This document shows, one piece after another, positions 12,801 to 24,794 of a stretch of 64,000 bases of DNA; the first letter of the stretch is position 1; every line of letters starts with the position of its first letter. Both the position numbers and the translations under genes were made by a program. Where the stretch lies: positions 1 through 64,000 of the forward strand of contig JNDT01001732.1 of NCBI GenBank assembly GCA_000697055.1. The letters run 5' to 3'. This DNA comes from Saksenaea vasiformis B4078 (taxonomy: Eukaryota > Mucoromycota > Mucoromycetes > Mucorales > Saksenaeaceae). Below the pieces are notes generated by a model. The model was not told the origin of the DNA, did not search any database, and worked only from the letters and a program-made list of their open reading frames with translations.

Positions 12801-14190
12801 GTTTCCTCCATCCATACATGTTTTACACAAACACGTTACTCTATTCTGTGGAATCGTCCATGGTGTCGTTGTCCAGATCAAGGCGTACAAGTTACCCTCC
12901 ACGCCTAGAGCTTTCCATTTCTTTTCAAGTGCGGAAGCTGTAAATCGCGAGTGTATCAGTACCAAACCTCGTTTGCATCAAAGCCTAATACGTACGCAGC
13001 TGAGTGATCGGGAAACGTACATGAATGGAGGGGGAAACATGCTTCTCATTATACTCCAACTCTGACTCCGCCAATGCTGATCTAGAAGTCCATGTCAACG
13101 GGGTTCTGGGATGGGATCTTGCACTTACTTTGAAGAGGGTGACCAGTAGACAGGCTTGAGCTGGCGGTAGATATAACCTAAGTAATTTTAAGTCGAATGT
13201 TCACCTTTGCCCGTTGAATCTTATTTCTTTTACCTTTCTTAATCATTTCAAGGAAGACACGAAGTTGGCGGATTTCATAGTCCTTCTCTGATAACGCTGT
13301 CAGCATGTTAAACAACGATGGATTCTCGTCTTACGTAGCGTCTTGTAAGGATTGTCCCAATCTCCAATGACCGCCCAACTCATAAAAGACGATTTTTGCT
13401 TCTCGACCTCTGTGAGGGCGACTTTTCTCGCCATTCGCCGGATTTCCTTAGCCGTCAGCTTTTCGACATCTCCTTTTTGCTAGTACACAAAAATTCAGAA
13501 CTCCTATCCCACACATAGTATTCGTTAGTTACCCGGACTCTCTCCAATGTCTTCAGTTCAATCGGTAATCCGTGGCAATCCCAACCAGGTCGATACCTAG
13601 TTGCACGAGTTACACACAAATGACTCATACTCAGTACTGTACAACGTACATCACTTTGTGTCCCTGTAGAAGTTTGTATCGATTGATGATATCCTTGATA
13701 ATTTTGTTCATCGCATGGCCTAGTCGATCCATTAGTTCACGTGCTCTCCTCGATCCAATTTCGTCGTACCTGAATGAACATTGCCATTGGCGTATGGAGG
13801 TCCGTCGTGTAAAATAAACAAATCCTTCGGCTTGTTTTCAAGCTGTGGGCGATCCAAGTCAATCAGTCAATCAGTCCGTCAGTCAGTCAGTACCTAGACA
13901 GCTTTATGCGAGTCGGCCGCGATTCTTACCTGCCATGCGTATAATTCCTTCATGCTTCGATCACGGAAAAGGTGCTCACGTTTCGAAGCGTCTGCACGAA
14001 GGGGGAATTCAGTCTTGGGAAGTAGAATGGTATTTGTGTACGGATTCTTCTCTTTTGCAAGCCGGGTAGTTGAAGTCATGATAGAACGTTGCGCGTTATG
14101 CGAAAGAAATGACGAGGAACCAAAAAGACAGCCACTCCATGGTGATTTTATATTCTGGCGCAGCGCACGTGCGGCACCATGTAGGACCAT
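9856..14190 (-). CDS. ISM1: Isoleucyl-tRNA synthetase, mitochondrial
   Basis: A long minus-strand gene of many short exons, starting at the ATG at 14190 and ending with TAG at 9858-9856. The first 40 residues ([13 protein letters not shown] onward) are Arg/Ser-rich without acidic residues, as in a mitochondrial presequence; a second Met at 14079 could give a form without it. Class I signatures follow: [10 protein letters not shown] with [18 protein letters not shown], an editing region with [40 protein letters not shown], and [11 protein letters not shown] around 11380. The C-terminus carries CPRCW and CTRC, a zinc-binding motif of the mitochondrial and bacterial type. The enzyme charges tRNA-Ile with isoleucine for mitochondrial translation. 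The ATP-site motif reads HSGH and is split by an intron. Not every intron boundary was placed. Confidence 0.93.
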
Positions 14191-15220
14191 GACGAGTGGG
14201 ACGACAGAGACGTTTATTTGAGTGATTGTGAGTCAATTGACAGGAGACCCACGACGGAAGTCACAGTGCCTTTTTTTCGGCTTCCCACGTACGTACCTGA
14301 CGAAATGTCGTCCAAACAAAAATCAGTAACAAACCTGCCAACAGGACATACATTTGCAAAGCAGTTGTATGTATCATCCTGTAATCTAGACGGCCATGTA
14401 AAGTGACAGAATAAAACGGTCTTGATTATATAGTCATAAAAGAAAATGCACGCATTAGGAACATCGTCCTCGATTATGCCATATGGGGAAAGCGTTACAG
14501 TCACGTAGCATCATTTTGACAAAGGCACGCGAGTCTATAAACTCGGTGTTCATAAACTGAACGCCGATCAGTGTCTACAAACACGTATCGTCATAATTCG
14601 TGTATCTGAGCCTAAACGGTCAGCTTACAGACACTCGGGGGACTCATTAGCGTCTGCCTATCCATAATCTCCTCTAATTATTATCCGACTTGCTAATAAA
14701 ATTCCTTCACTTTTACGGACAGTGCTCGTCAATATGGCATGCTACCTGTTTTCCTGAGATATATACAATTCCTACCATTTTTCTTCCGAAAGAGATAAAA
14801 AGAGCAGTACTTCTTTCAAAACATTAATGTTATGTCTTTTCGATCACCCGGTTCTTTCATTCATACGATAGAGCCAACTCCAGTTGCATTAAACCAGCTC
14901 CGCTTTACGAGATTTTGTTGGCTTCTTTGATATGCCGCAGCATGAGATATTTACCCTTTCTTACGTAAGGCTCGACCTTTGCCATCATTGCCTACGTCCG
15001 GTAAAATCTAGACTAACTTGTCTGATGAGCTTTTCCCACTACTTCATTGTCCGGCAGACTTCCCATTTATCCCATTGGCTCCTTCTCTGGTAGTTTTCAA
15101 TCAACTTACAGTAATACAGTAAATCATGAATTTTCGGAGTTCATTTCAACCCCGGGTGTGTCACCGTCACAGGCGATCAAAAAACCAGTCCGCCTTAAAG
15201 CGTTGGCTGCCCTGTTTGCC
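14191..15220. other. Intergenic region between ISM1 and IMP1
   Basis: It contains divergent upstream sequence for both neighbours. Frames at 14214-14504 (minus) and 15047-15220 (plus) show no recognisable motif; the latter runs into IMP1 exon 1 in frame but lacks conserved sequence before the Met at 15221. No RNA gene seen. Confidence 0.6.
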
Positions 15221-15974
15221 ATGAGCGTTTTCGGACGATTTGGAGGAAGACTCTTACGAGCCGCCGGCTACACTGTTCAGTTTGCTTGCTTTGTTCATGT
15301 ATTTAATCAATATGTGGCAGAATTGACCTTTGTAAGTCCTCGGGCCCGATGGTTATCAGTTGTTTTTTACATTCTTTGCTGCTGACTAGTGCATTGGACC
15401 GTCCATGCTGCCTACATTCAATATGACCGGCGATTTCGTGGCAGTAGAGCACATTTCACAACATTTTAGAGAACTTGAGGCAGGCGATGTCATTGTTTGC
15501 ATTTCGCCAGCGGCACCCGGACGTGCAGTCCTCAAACGGATACTGGGCATGGTAAACGGCCCGTGAAGGGAACTTCTGTTATCTTGTTGTCTCACCAAGT
15601 CGTTAGCCTGGAGACAACATTTGCGTTGATCCTACAGTCGAAGATAGAAAATACATCAATGTGCGCGAAAACTTTGTCTTTTTTTTCTTTTTACTTTTAA
15701 ACACGAAACGCGCTAACAATCCGTTATAGGTTCCTCGGGGACATGTGTGGGTCGGAGGCGATAATTTAAGCAATTCGACTGACTCAAGGTCGTACGGACC
15801 AGTTGCCATGGGTCTCATTCGTGGACGCGTTTTTGCACGGGTAGGTTATCAAAATCCACTTTTTACACTCAACCCTTTTTTTTTTTCTTATGTTCATCTT
15901 AGGTCTGGCCGGAATTTCGATTGATACCCAATGGTTTTACACCAATCAATCTAGAAGAGTACATCAAGCAGTAG
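15221..15974 (+). CDS. IMP1: Mitochondrial inner membrane protease subunit 1
   Basis: Five exons (15221-15331, 15390-15551, 15607-15660, 15730-15840, 15903-15974), all phase 0, encode 169 residues, the usual length for Imp1. An N-terminal hydrophobic segment ([20 protein letters not shown]) is followed by the S26 serine-lysine protease motifs GPSMLPT with catalytic Ser42 and LKRILG with catalytic Lys86. Then come [15 protein letters not shown] and [14 protein letters not shown]. These match Imp1/IMMP1L rather than Imp2. The enzyme sits in the mitochondrial inner membrane facing the intermembrane space and removes sorting signals from imported or mitochondrially made proteins. It converges on the RRM gene, with 291 nt between stop codons. 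Confidence 0.95.
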
Positions 15975-16265
15975 CCCGTTTATTCCCCTTTTTGCATTCT
16001 CCCTTTGTTCAACACCTAGACCTAGCTTTGCCGTTTCCCGTCCTATCCAGTACTTCCTCACTAATTTATGCGCATTACTGCTACTCAAACAGATAAATGA
16101 ATTCTTCACATACAGCATACATAGCGTGGTATTGCATAATTAACTAAGTTCTTTTGATTCAAACAAAAAAAAAATTCACACAAAGGAATAGTAGGCTCTA
16201 ACCATACACACATTTCAATCATAAAAGGACAAAACAAACGAAAAAGAAAAAAAAAGAGCATTCAG

Positions 16266-17809
16266 TCACACATAAATATCATTGAATCGCCAGTCATTAT
16301 CATAGAGCTGGTTCGAAAAAGCAAATGTCTGGGAAGCAGAAGAAGAAGAAGTAGTAGTAGTAGTAGTAGCAGTAATAATAGGTAACCTTAGCGAGTCTTT
16401 CCAGACAGCAGACGAGGAAGAGAATGATTGAAAGTCAGACGGGCTGATCACATTCTGGGAGGACGGAGCTCTCCAAAGGGGCGAGTGACCTAAGGTCACG
16501 TTTGTGAATGGTAGTGATGACGATGGTGGTGGTGGTGGCGGTGGTGGTTGTTGCCGTAACAAGGAGCTTGCAGACTCGGTTGAAGGGGAGATTGAATGTC
16601 GTCTGTCGTGCTGTGATCTACCCCAAGATAACCGAATACGAGACGATCCAATCTGGAATCCGTTCATCTGTTCTATTGCCATCTCAGCTGCCTGTCGGGT
16701 CATATACTGCACGAAGCCGCAGCCTTTGCCCTGTGGAATCTTTACGTAGGTAATACGGCCGAACGGAGCGAAATGCCGTCGCAGTTCGTCTTCGGATACA
16801 GGTGTCGAAAGACCGCCAACAAACACCGTTGTGTTTGTGATGTCTGTCGGCTGCAGTAATGCAGGTGCCTGCAATGCCAGTTGGTAATACCGGGAATGGC
16901 TGCTTTTAGGCGTTGCCCAAGATACCCTCATACGACGATTTCCACAGTACATGCCATCCATTTCTATCAACGCCTCTTGTTGCTCGACAGGATCATGGAA
17001 ACGCACAAAGCCGTAGCCTCTTGACATGCCCGAGGAAGGATTTGTCATGATTTTGGCAGAATGACAGGACGGGTATCTGCAACGAAAAATGGACTGCGCA
17101 ATCGTATAATAATAATAATAATGAGCATGTGAGCAAAAAAAAAAAAATAAAAAATAAAAAATAAAAAAAAAAGGGTTCGCTCACTAGCAAATAAGTTTCG
17201 TCAACATCATTGCTTAAATCACCCACAAACAAACTGTATTCGGGCGCACGGTCCTCCCTGTTGCAAATTGTATCAGTTACCATATAACTTTGTTTAGAAC
17301 GAAAGATAACCTACTTCCGGTCGCAGATACCGCCACCTGACGCCCAATTTAAGCGAAATGTTCTCTGGGTGTTTGATATTCTTGTGCCGTGAACGGTAGC
17401 CAATGCTCGTTGAGCAGCAAGATTCGAGGAAAATCCGATGAAAGCATAACCGCAACTTGCACTGCAAAGCGGTTTATTATTTGATTTAAGAAAAAGATAA
17501 AAAGAAATGGGGGGTTTGTAAATATCTTCTAGAGACATGAGCATTTATACTGTACCGAGCAAAGAAAGAAAAGCGTACCCAGTTTTCTTGTCTCTTATGA
17601 GTTTTACAACGACATTTTCTCCCATAGTGAGCCATACACAGCGAATATATGTTTCATCCATCCATGGTTCAAGATCTCCCATCCTATGTAACATCATGTC
17701 ACAAAATTGTTCGCTACAGCATTTTGGCTTACCATAGCGTTGATTTGTAACCGTGGTGCCGGGACGGTGGTGGTGACAGTCTCCCTGACAATAGCTGCTG
17801 CTGAGCCAT
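16266..17809 (-). CDS. Three-RRM RNA-binding protein (TIA1/Nam8/Csx1 type)
   Basis: Minus-strand gene starting MAQQQLLSGRL at 17809 (exon 1 to 17733, exon 2 from 17683, exon 3 from 17461). RRM1 begins TLWMGDLEPWMDETYI and continues into CGYAFIGFSSN. RRM2 has YSLFVGDLSNDVDE and SRGYGFVRFHDP. RRM3 has TTVFVGGLSTPVSEDELRRHF with GCGFVQYMTRQAAEMAI. The C-terminal quarter is low-complexity: Ser-rich, with a run of prolines near 16530 and runs of Thr/Ser near 16350. The WMGDLEPWMDE start is diagnostic of the TIA1/Nam8/Csx1/Ngr1 group, which binds U-rich RNA in 5' splice-site recognition or in mRNA stability control. Nuclear splicing and cytoplasmic roles cannot be told apart from sequence. Confidence 0.9.
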
Positions 17810-18694
17810 CAAAGTTACCACCGGAAAAAGAAGGAAAAGGAAATAAAAAAGAAAAGAAAAGAAAAAGAGAACGAGTATAAAAAGAAGAAAAAAGAAAGAA
17901 AGAGGAAAGAAAGGAAAATTGTACATACGGATACCCGTTTGAGTAAAATATAAATACAGCTAGGCCAAAGTTCTTTTTTTTTTCTCACTGTTGGACAAAT
18001 ATAGGTTGATCACCTGAAGAAGACAGCCTGCATACAATGATCATTTGCATCGGAGACTTGTTATTCGCAGACATGTTTATAAGAAGTTCGCTATCATTTG
18101 ATACGAGCATGTACACCTTCCCATTCCCTGGTTCGCGCGGACCAGCGGAAGCTTAATTTCATGGTACACTGCCTGAGCCAATCCGTCATTTGCTCTGCAT
18201 GCACATTATCTTAAATGCAAACAATCCTACACAGAAAGCTCGGGGGAAAAAAACAAGAATTATCTATCCATTATGTGCACTTGTAATTGACTTGTAAACT
18301 TTCTCAGGTGTCACTTTCCCGCTCAATGCGTTAGGCGGCTGAGATAGATAACCATAGCTAATGTGTCCTGAAGGCAGTACATACCTTACAGTCGTCGGCT
18401 TATCAGTGTGTCTAGTGTTTGACTTCGTATGCCTACATTATAAAAATCGATTGGTTCATGATACACTGCTGAAACCCGGTTGATGGCATTGGGATAGACC
18501 AATGACAAGTCAACGTTGCTTCATCATCTGTATTATCTAAACTTGACAGATAATATGTGCGCAGTGGGAAGTGGATCGCTTTGTTACTTGATGAAGCAAA
18601 AGTTTAGACATGATAGCATCTGTGCCCTCGTTTCACAAAGTGATCAATTGCAGCACTTACGTGTAAGGAAGTTGGCAGCCATTATATTCCTCTC

Positions 18695-18730
<36 letters not shown>

Positions 18731-18955
18731 AGGGAAAAAAATGTAGCCCCGGCACGGTAGGAAGTCTGTTTGCACAAGGAGGATTCTCTTATTTCAAACG
18801 CTATAGCGTTATTTTTATTTCCTTCTCGTTGCGCATGTTCCTCTAAGCCCTCTGCGCCGAGGATGAGTTGTATCGGCTTTGTACGTAGCTAGCTACGCCT
18901 GGCCCACAAAAAAGATCCGTCCCGGCGGAGTGTTTAGATTGATCTACTTCGCGAG
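17810..18955. other. Intergenic region with long poly(A) tract
   Basis: It lies upstream of both the RRM gene (minus) and the HAD gene (plus), so it should hold both promoters. A run of about 30 A lies at 18699-18728. A purine-rich stretch at 17825-17915 precedes the RRM gene and reads as CT-rich leader on its strand. No gene seen. Confidence 0.6.
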
Positions 18956-19846
18956 ATGATACGGATCGTTCCGGCAACCCTGGCTTTCCATCGCAACCTC
19001 ATGTCTTTGGCCGTACGTTGTCACTCGCCGCCCTTGATTCTTGTCGATTTCGACAAGACCATTACTACCAATGATACCATGGCATTGCTTGCAAATACTG
19101 CCTTGAACATCACAGGCAGTTCTTTGTCCTGGTCCTATTTCACCAATGCCTACATGGAAGACTACCAACATCAGCTTGCCACAATGAATACCTCTGCTCC
19201 ACCATGGGAACAGCTTGACGCATTACGGCCTGTAGAGAAAGCGTCATTAGACCGTGTCAGCGAGCACAAGCTCTTCCGTGGTCTGACAAAAGAGCAGCTG
19301 CAAACTGCCGGCAAGGCTTTGGCGCCTACATACCTGCAACCCGGTGTCCTCGAAGCGCTGGAAAGAGTTAAGAAACAGGTCCACGTTGTGTCCTTGAACT
19401 GGTCAAAAGATTGGATTCTCGGATTCCTTCAACCTCTCGGGCTCTCAAGAAACCAAGTGCATAGCAACGACTTGGAATTTGATGACAGCGGGGAATCCAC
19501 TGGCCTTATTCAGCAAAATCTTCTGACAACTGGTGACAAGAAGAGAGAAGTCGAATCAATCATGCGATCCCAAGCCAAGGCCAAAACTGTCTACGTGGGT
19601 GATTCATTAGGTGACCTTCTTCCTCTCGGTAAGGGAACTGTTATAGTCTAGCTTGCATGCAGGCTGATTTATTTATCTGTAGTTGAGGCCGACACCGGCA
19701 TAGTTATTGGTAATGACACTTCATTGTTGGATGCAATCAAAGGTATGGGATACCGAATCCAGCAAGGCATTGTCCGTTCGCGCAACAGCGTCTATCGTGT
19801 CGATTCGTGGAAGCAAATCGTTGAAAGCGATGTCCTAATCAAATAG
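18956..19846 (+). CDS. HAD-superfamily hydrolase
   Basis: Two exons, 18956-19628 and 19683-19846, give 278 residues. Motif I is LVDFDKTIT, with the DxDxT catalytic aspartates at residues 31 and 33. A hydrophobic strand ending in VVSLNWS supplies the motif II serine, and VYVGDSLGD supplies the metal-binding acidic pair of motif IV. The domain order fits small phosphoserine-phosphatase-like HAD phosphatases. Substrate is not identifiable. The first 15 residues (MIRIVPATLAFHRNL) could be a weak mitochondrial presequence, or the Met at residue 16 could be the true start. The intron is 54 nt, donor GTAAGG. Confidence 0.85.
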
Positions 19847-21438
19847 ACAAAAAAAAAAGATAGCCTACAAGTTATGCTTATAATATATAATCTTATGAAT
19901 AGACAGTTCAATCATTGACAAATTCTCATCAAATTGTAAACACTTCGTCCCAGGTGACGTAGAGTATCTCTTATCTGATCTATAAATAACGTGCTGACCT
20001 GTGTGGAGTCATAGCTTGGGCAGAACTAGGTCAGAAAAAAAAACATTGCATGCAACGCTTATGTTCTGTCTTTCCAGTGACCTTTATGTAGGACTCCAAG
20101 GTTCATTGCAGGCACAATCCGCAGTCTCACTGTGTTCACCATGTGGTTATGATAGAATTACGGAAAGTGATGCAGCTTCGCGCTGGAAAGTAGCTCGTTT
20201 TGCATTAATCCAAGGAATAGTTCGCGCCCAGATAACCAGAGTCTTAGATTGGGTGCTCCAGTGATGGTGTTTCAGTATCCTTTCCGGAAGCCGCACGAAA
20301 CATCGCCGGTACCTATTGGGATTGACTATACACACAGAAACTCATGTTTTATGATTGATTGTTAACAAAGAAGCTGGCCACTCTTAGAAGCCATGAACCA
20401 TATCTCCCAAACCCCCCCACACCGACATGATGCGGGGTGCGGCACCCATGAATGTGTGGGATTACCCTCCGGCGGTAAGTAAAACGACATCCAGTTATTA
20501 TTATTCCATTTGCTAATCGTGGATGACTTTTTATGCTCTCTACATAAACTTCGTGTCTGTCGAGGGCCACGTTGATGTAACTAATCTATGAATATGTTAC
20601 GAACTTGTGTATTAACGAACGCAGTCTTGATTCTTTTCTTAGCGTAAAAGCAGCTCCTCATGGACGCAAAATTTATATAAATTAGCGTAAAAATTTGTTC
20701 ATACACAGTAGACTGATAGCTTGCAAATGCAAATCGTGAGAAATGTCACATTATTCAAAGGTAGTTTCTATACTGCCCACTGGAATTCACTATGTTTGCA
20801 TTGCGTACATTTTTTTCTTTCTTTTTTTTCCAGTGAAAGTCACATGATACCAAGGCCTTTGCGAAAAATAGCACTCTGCTTTTGCATCCTATTTCGGCGC
20901 AAATAAAGAAAGGCCCTTTGTATGCCTGCACGCTTATGTCATGAGACAGGCAGCTATGCGCTGCAAGACGCGCGAAGGTGAAAGAGTGATACATCATCGT
21001 TGAAAGGCAAGAGGCTAATGTTACTTCCTTCATAGGTATAAGCGAGAAAGAACGAGTGAAAGATACTATTACTCGTGTTAACCGCTTTGCCGTGGGATCC
21101 AGCTTCAGGGCGAGATAATTTTGGATGATCTACTATGCCATCAAAGCGTGGAATGGTTCTGTTCCCATATTCTTGCGCCATCTACATATATTTTTCATAC
21201 CGTTATTTCCGTCATCTAGAGAGTCTCGATGGAAGCAGGAAGTCTAATTGTATACTGCATGGAATTGTCTATTACTAATGTCCAAGCTAATATGCATACA
21301 GAAACAAAAAAAGTATAAAGAGTTATCTGCGCATGTTTTGGTTTCTTTAACGCTATACATCGAATGAACCAGCCTAGTCTGGTCACACACGATCCACAAA
21401 CTTTTCCAACTCACATGTCTATTGATGTAGCAAGTCAT
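19847..21438. other. Intergenic region containing a dispersed repeat
   Basis: After the HAD gene this stretch holds one copy of a repeat family (listed separately) and AT-rich spacer. The open frames at 20001-20264 (plus) and 20147-20335 (minus) overlap the repeat and are not supported as genes. Confidence 0.6.
20170..20338 (-). repeat. Dispersed repeat family, copy A
   Basis: Read on the minus strand, this segment matches about 31550-31666: both contain a shared core near GGTTATC..GGCGCGAACTATTCC followed by TTGGATTAA and a Lys-rich-looking AAAACG..CTTAC. Its outer part (TGTGTGTATAGTCAATCC then GGTACC) matches the start of the copy near 36.9 kb. Alignment was by eye; boundaries are approximate. 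Confidence 0.65.
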
Positions 21439-22762
21439 TTAATTTGCTAGCCGATAAACGGATTGTACTTCTGATCGTTGCGCTTCTAGCATTGCTTCCA
21501 TCTCTCTCTTTTTACCGCGAACGTCCTCCACCAGCCGATTAAGTCGTCGCACAGCATCACGCGCCGCCTCGATGTCGCGCTCTTGCTGACGCACTTTTTC
21601 GTCGACGTTTGCCTGATCTGATAATAACTGTTGTCTATAATCATAGAGAGCCTGAAATTGATCTCGCAATGACATTGATGTGAATGCTTCTTTGGTTTCG
21701 GCTGGTTGTTCGAAAGATTGATCCTCGGCCTCCTTGATCTGCTCTCGTAAATCTGCCAGCTGCTTTCGAAGCTCCCGTTCTTTGGTCTCTTTACTTTCTC
21801 GGTGAGTTCGTGGGGATGAATGGGTTTGATGCTTGGTATTGTTGTTCTTAGATTTACGGGAGCTCACGTAGCTGGTCAGTGAAATAGTTTCCTCGGGTGG
21901 ATCACTTGAAGAGAATGCCTCATGGAGGTCGGGTGGCAAAGACTTTGGAATAGGAACACCTCGTGCGCATTGATTGAGAATATGGAAGAATGTGATGCAT
22001 TGGTCTTGTGTCAGTGCGTGAGAACGATTCACGTCAACAAGAGCCCTTGGAAGCAGCGTTAGCATGAGTCATAGTTTGGGGGCGGGTACTTACCAAGCGT
22101 TGGCAAGATTTGTTCGCGAAAGGCCGAGCGTCGTGTAGAAATCCTCCATCTGACTGACTAAAGTAACAAACATGAGCCCTTTTCCTTTCCTTTCTGAGCT
22201 TCGCCACTCCTACATTTCACTTTGCTCGATCCGTCTCCATACTTGGAAAAGAGATTCTGATAGGACTCCATTTCTTGGTGTGTTATGTCCCAGCTGAAAT
22301 CGGGTTCCTGTGGCAGCTGCTGAGGCTGTGGCGGTTGTGGTGATGGATACTGATAGGTAGGCAAACCCGTTGGTTGAGGTACAACTTGGGGTGTGAAATT
22401 AGGTTGGGATAAATACGAAGGTTGGAGATGAGCTTTGTTTGGAGGCATCAAGGTGGGCGGGAGTGCCATTGGTGGTTCAACACCATTGATACAGTCAAAA
22501 GTCAAATGCATAGCAACGCAGAATTCTTCAAAGTCTAGATGACCATCTTTATCAATGTCGGCTAGATCCCAAATACGTTCGAGTCGATGCGGCGGTAGAC
22601 TGGAACTAAGGAGAACCTCCTTTGCAACGGCACCTAAGGATCACCGTTTAAAATCAGCCAATACATCACAGTAATATTACCTGACATGTAGCCATTGACT
22701 TGACCTCTCGCTTGGAAGATTTCAGCATATTTTTGTCGTTCGGCAGGCGTGATGGCACTCAT
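21439..22762 (-). CDS. END3: Endocytosis protein End3 (two EH domains)
   Basis: Minus-strand gene starting MSAITPAERQKYAEIF at 22762. The first EH domain contains LERIWDLADIDKDGHLDFEEF, cut here to show the EF-hand-like loop DIDKDGHLDFEE, then AMHLTFDCINGVEPP. A Pro/Gln-rich linker (Pro-Gln repeats near 22300-22340) leads to a second EH-like domain (MEDFYTTLGLSRTNLANAW, VDVNRSHAL). The C-terminus is a charged coiled coil rich in Glu, Gln and Arg. This is the End3 layout: two EH domains plus C-terminal coiled coil. End3 joins Pan1 and Sla1 in the complex that promotes actin patch assembly at endocytic sites on the plasma membrane. An in-frame upstream frame exists to 22819 but is not conserved-looking. 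Confidence 0.9.
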
Positions 22763-23173
22763 CGTGTAGCAGAAAAGAAGGATAACTTTGCGGACTTTTT
22801 GGACACAATGAGGATCCAATGATCAACCCAAAAATGGGGAAATGGCACGATTACCAGATTTCCGGCCCCTCTCTGTAAGCAGTGAGAAAACTATGTGTAG
22901 TGGGTGGACATTTTCAAATCCTTTCAATATCTCTCTTACTTGAATGGCTAATTGAGATCAAGGTTTTAGATCATACTTTAGTTTTTCATCAATTGAGTGA
23001 AATAAGTTGCATCAAAACTTTCATCTAACTACAAATTTTATACGGACTTGTTTATAGCATAACTTCCTTTTTCAAAGTGTTTTGCACTGCTTAGCGCTTG
23101 AAATATACATAGCACACGGTTTAATTCAGAACTGTAAGAACAGATGTCGCATGGATAACGCAATGCCCATCGC
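22763..23173. other. Spacer between LIM gene and END3
   Basis: About 410 nt of AT-rich DNA: the 3' region of the LIM gene and the promoter of END3, both minus strand. Nothing else recognised. Confidence 0.6.
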
Positions 23174-24337
23174 TTATCGTGTTGCTCCTTCGGACGTTAA
23201 GAGATTATTGTATCCGTAACCCTAATAATGCACGCACCCTCAGCATCATTCATTTTCACAGCTCCAGCACAGAAGTCCATTACCTTGGGACCAAATGACT
23301 TTGCATAACAACCACGACAATAGATATCAAAATCTCGATCAGCCATGTTGGTCGAGCTTAGGAGTTTTCCACACTGGCAGCATTTTAGGCATAGCTTGTG
23401 GTATTTATTTCCTGCAGCAAGTGCCTAACAATTTCACTCCACATTAGTAGTCCTTCCTATTTGGACATAGCTCACTCACCAATTCCGCAGCGTATACGGC
23501 TTTGCCACATTTTGTACATGTATCATTTTGGATGTTAAGATTTAATTTCTTAGGAACATAGCCGGTTTGGTAATTGATATAGTTTGACGTCGTTGGTTTT
23601 GCCCAAAAAGAACTCATGGCTCGCGAGTCTTCTGCATTTGATGACCTGGCTTCAGCTGATGGCTTTGTCTCAGTTGGTGGTCTTGGGGGAAGCTTTGGCG
23701 ACGCTTGTGCAGGTCGCAGCGGCAATGACGGCGAACGACTAGTAGTAGGTGGTGTTGAATGCTGCTGCCATACAGGCGATGTAGGGCTGGATACAACGTC
23801 TAAACGTGCCTCTTTGACAATCTCACTAGGCATCTTACTCTCTGTACTTAGAAAGGCGGCACCACCGGCTTTGGTTCACAGCATGTAAGTAGCGCATCTT
23901 ATGCTAGTAAACTTACCAAACCCATAGCCTTTTGGTCCCCACTTGCGTGTGTAGCACACTTTACAATATGCCTACGTAAATCGCATTAAAAATGAAGATA
24001 GCTATTTGCATATTTTTTTCTCTATACCTCGCCCTCGCGTTCAGTAAGTAGAGTAGAGTCCAAACGTTTGTTGCATTCCTTTATAATACTTTAGCTTCAG
24101 TAGAACCATATGCTGAGGTACTTACCTTGCAAGTGAGACAATTACGATGCCAAGCACCTCCAGGTCCGATCACCTTATGATACATTAAGTTTTGGATAAT
24201 TACAAAACGCGTATTACCTGTTCTGCCATGTATACAGCTATCAACAAACATGTATGAGTGCTTGAAATTAAAGGAACAGTTCATTTACATTTCTCGCATC
24301 GCGGGCATTGAGGGGCACCTCCGAATCGTGGCGGCAT
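23174..24337 (-). CDS. Two-LIM-domain protein (CRP-like)
   Basis: Minus-strand gene of small exons, starting MPPRFGGAPQCPRCEK at 24337 and ending with TAA at 23176-23174. LIM1 runs CPRC..VYMAEQVIGPGG, WHRNCLTCKECNKRLDST, EAYCKVCYTRKWGPKGYGF. A Ser/Pro-rich linker follows (TSRSPSLPLRPAQASPK). LIM2 runs CTKCGKAVYAAEL, KYHKLCLKCCQCGKLLSS, YCRGCYAKSFGPKGYGY. All eight zinc ligands are visible in each LIM. The CxxC spacing and the GPKGYG closing motif match cysteine-rich proteins (CRP/CSRP) and fungal relatives, which bind actin-associated partners. The last intron (GTAATG to TTATTAG, before GGT TAC GGA) restores the GPKGYG ending. It is divergent from VPS35, with 457 nt between the starts. Confidence 0.88.
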
Positions 24338-24794
24338 GGTCAAAGTGAAAGGAGCTAAAGTCTGTGACGGTGTTGACCCCCCCCTTTTACGGATTTTGGC
24401 GCTAAGGGTTGATGTTTCCAACTGTGGAAAACAATGCGTTTATTCAACAAGTTTTCGTTGCACTTTTTAATAGTCTAACGCTATGACTCATTCAACTACG
24501 GATAATCTGAAAGAAGTCATTTACTATAGTATGCATGTGTATTATACAAAACACAATTATGTAAGCTAGTTACGGATCCATCTTATAACAATTATATATC
24601 TCTTGAGTAAAATTCTAATAAGGAGTGTCTGCATCACTAGCAAAGGTTATGATGCAAGCTTGTATTGCTGGGCGAACCATCTTCAAATGGTCGGACCAGG
24701 AAAACGACAAATTGCACCATGACGTTGAGGCCACGATTTGAAACGGCGCGTGCAGCATTGTCCAACTTCCCTTTCTGCGTTATACTTTCGATTA

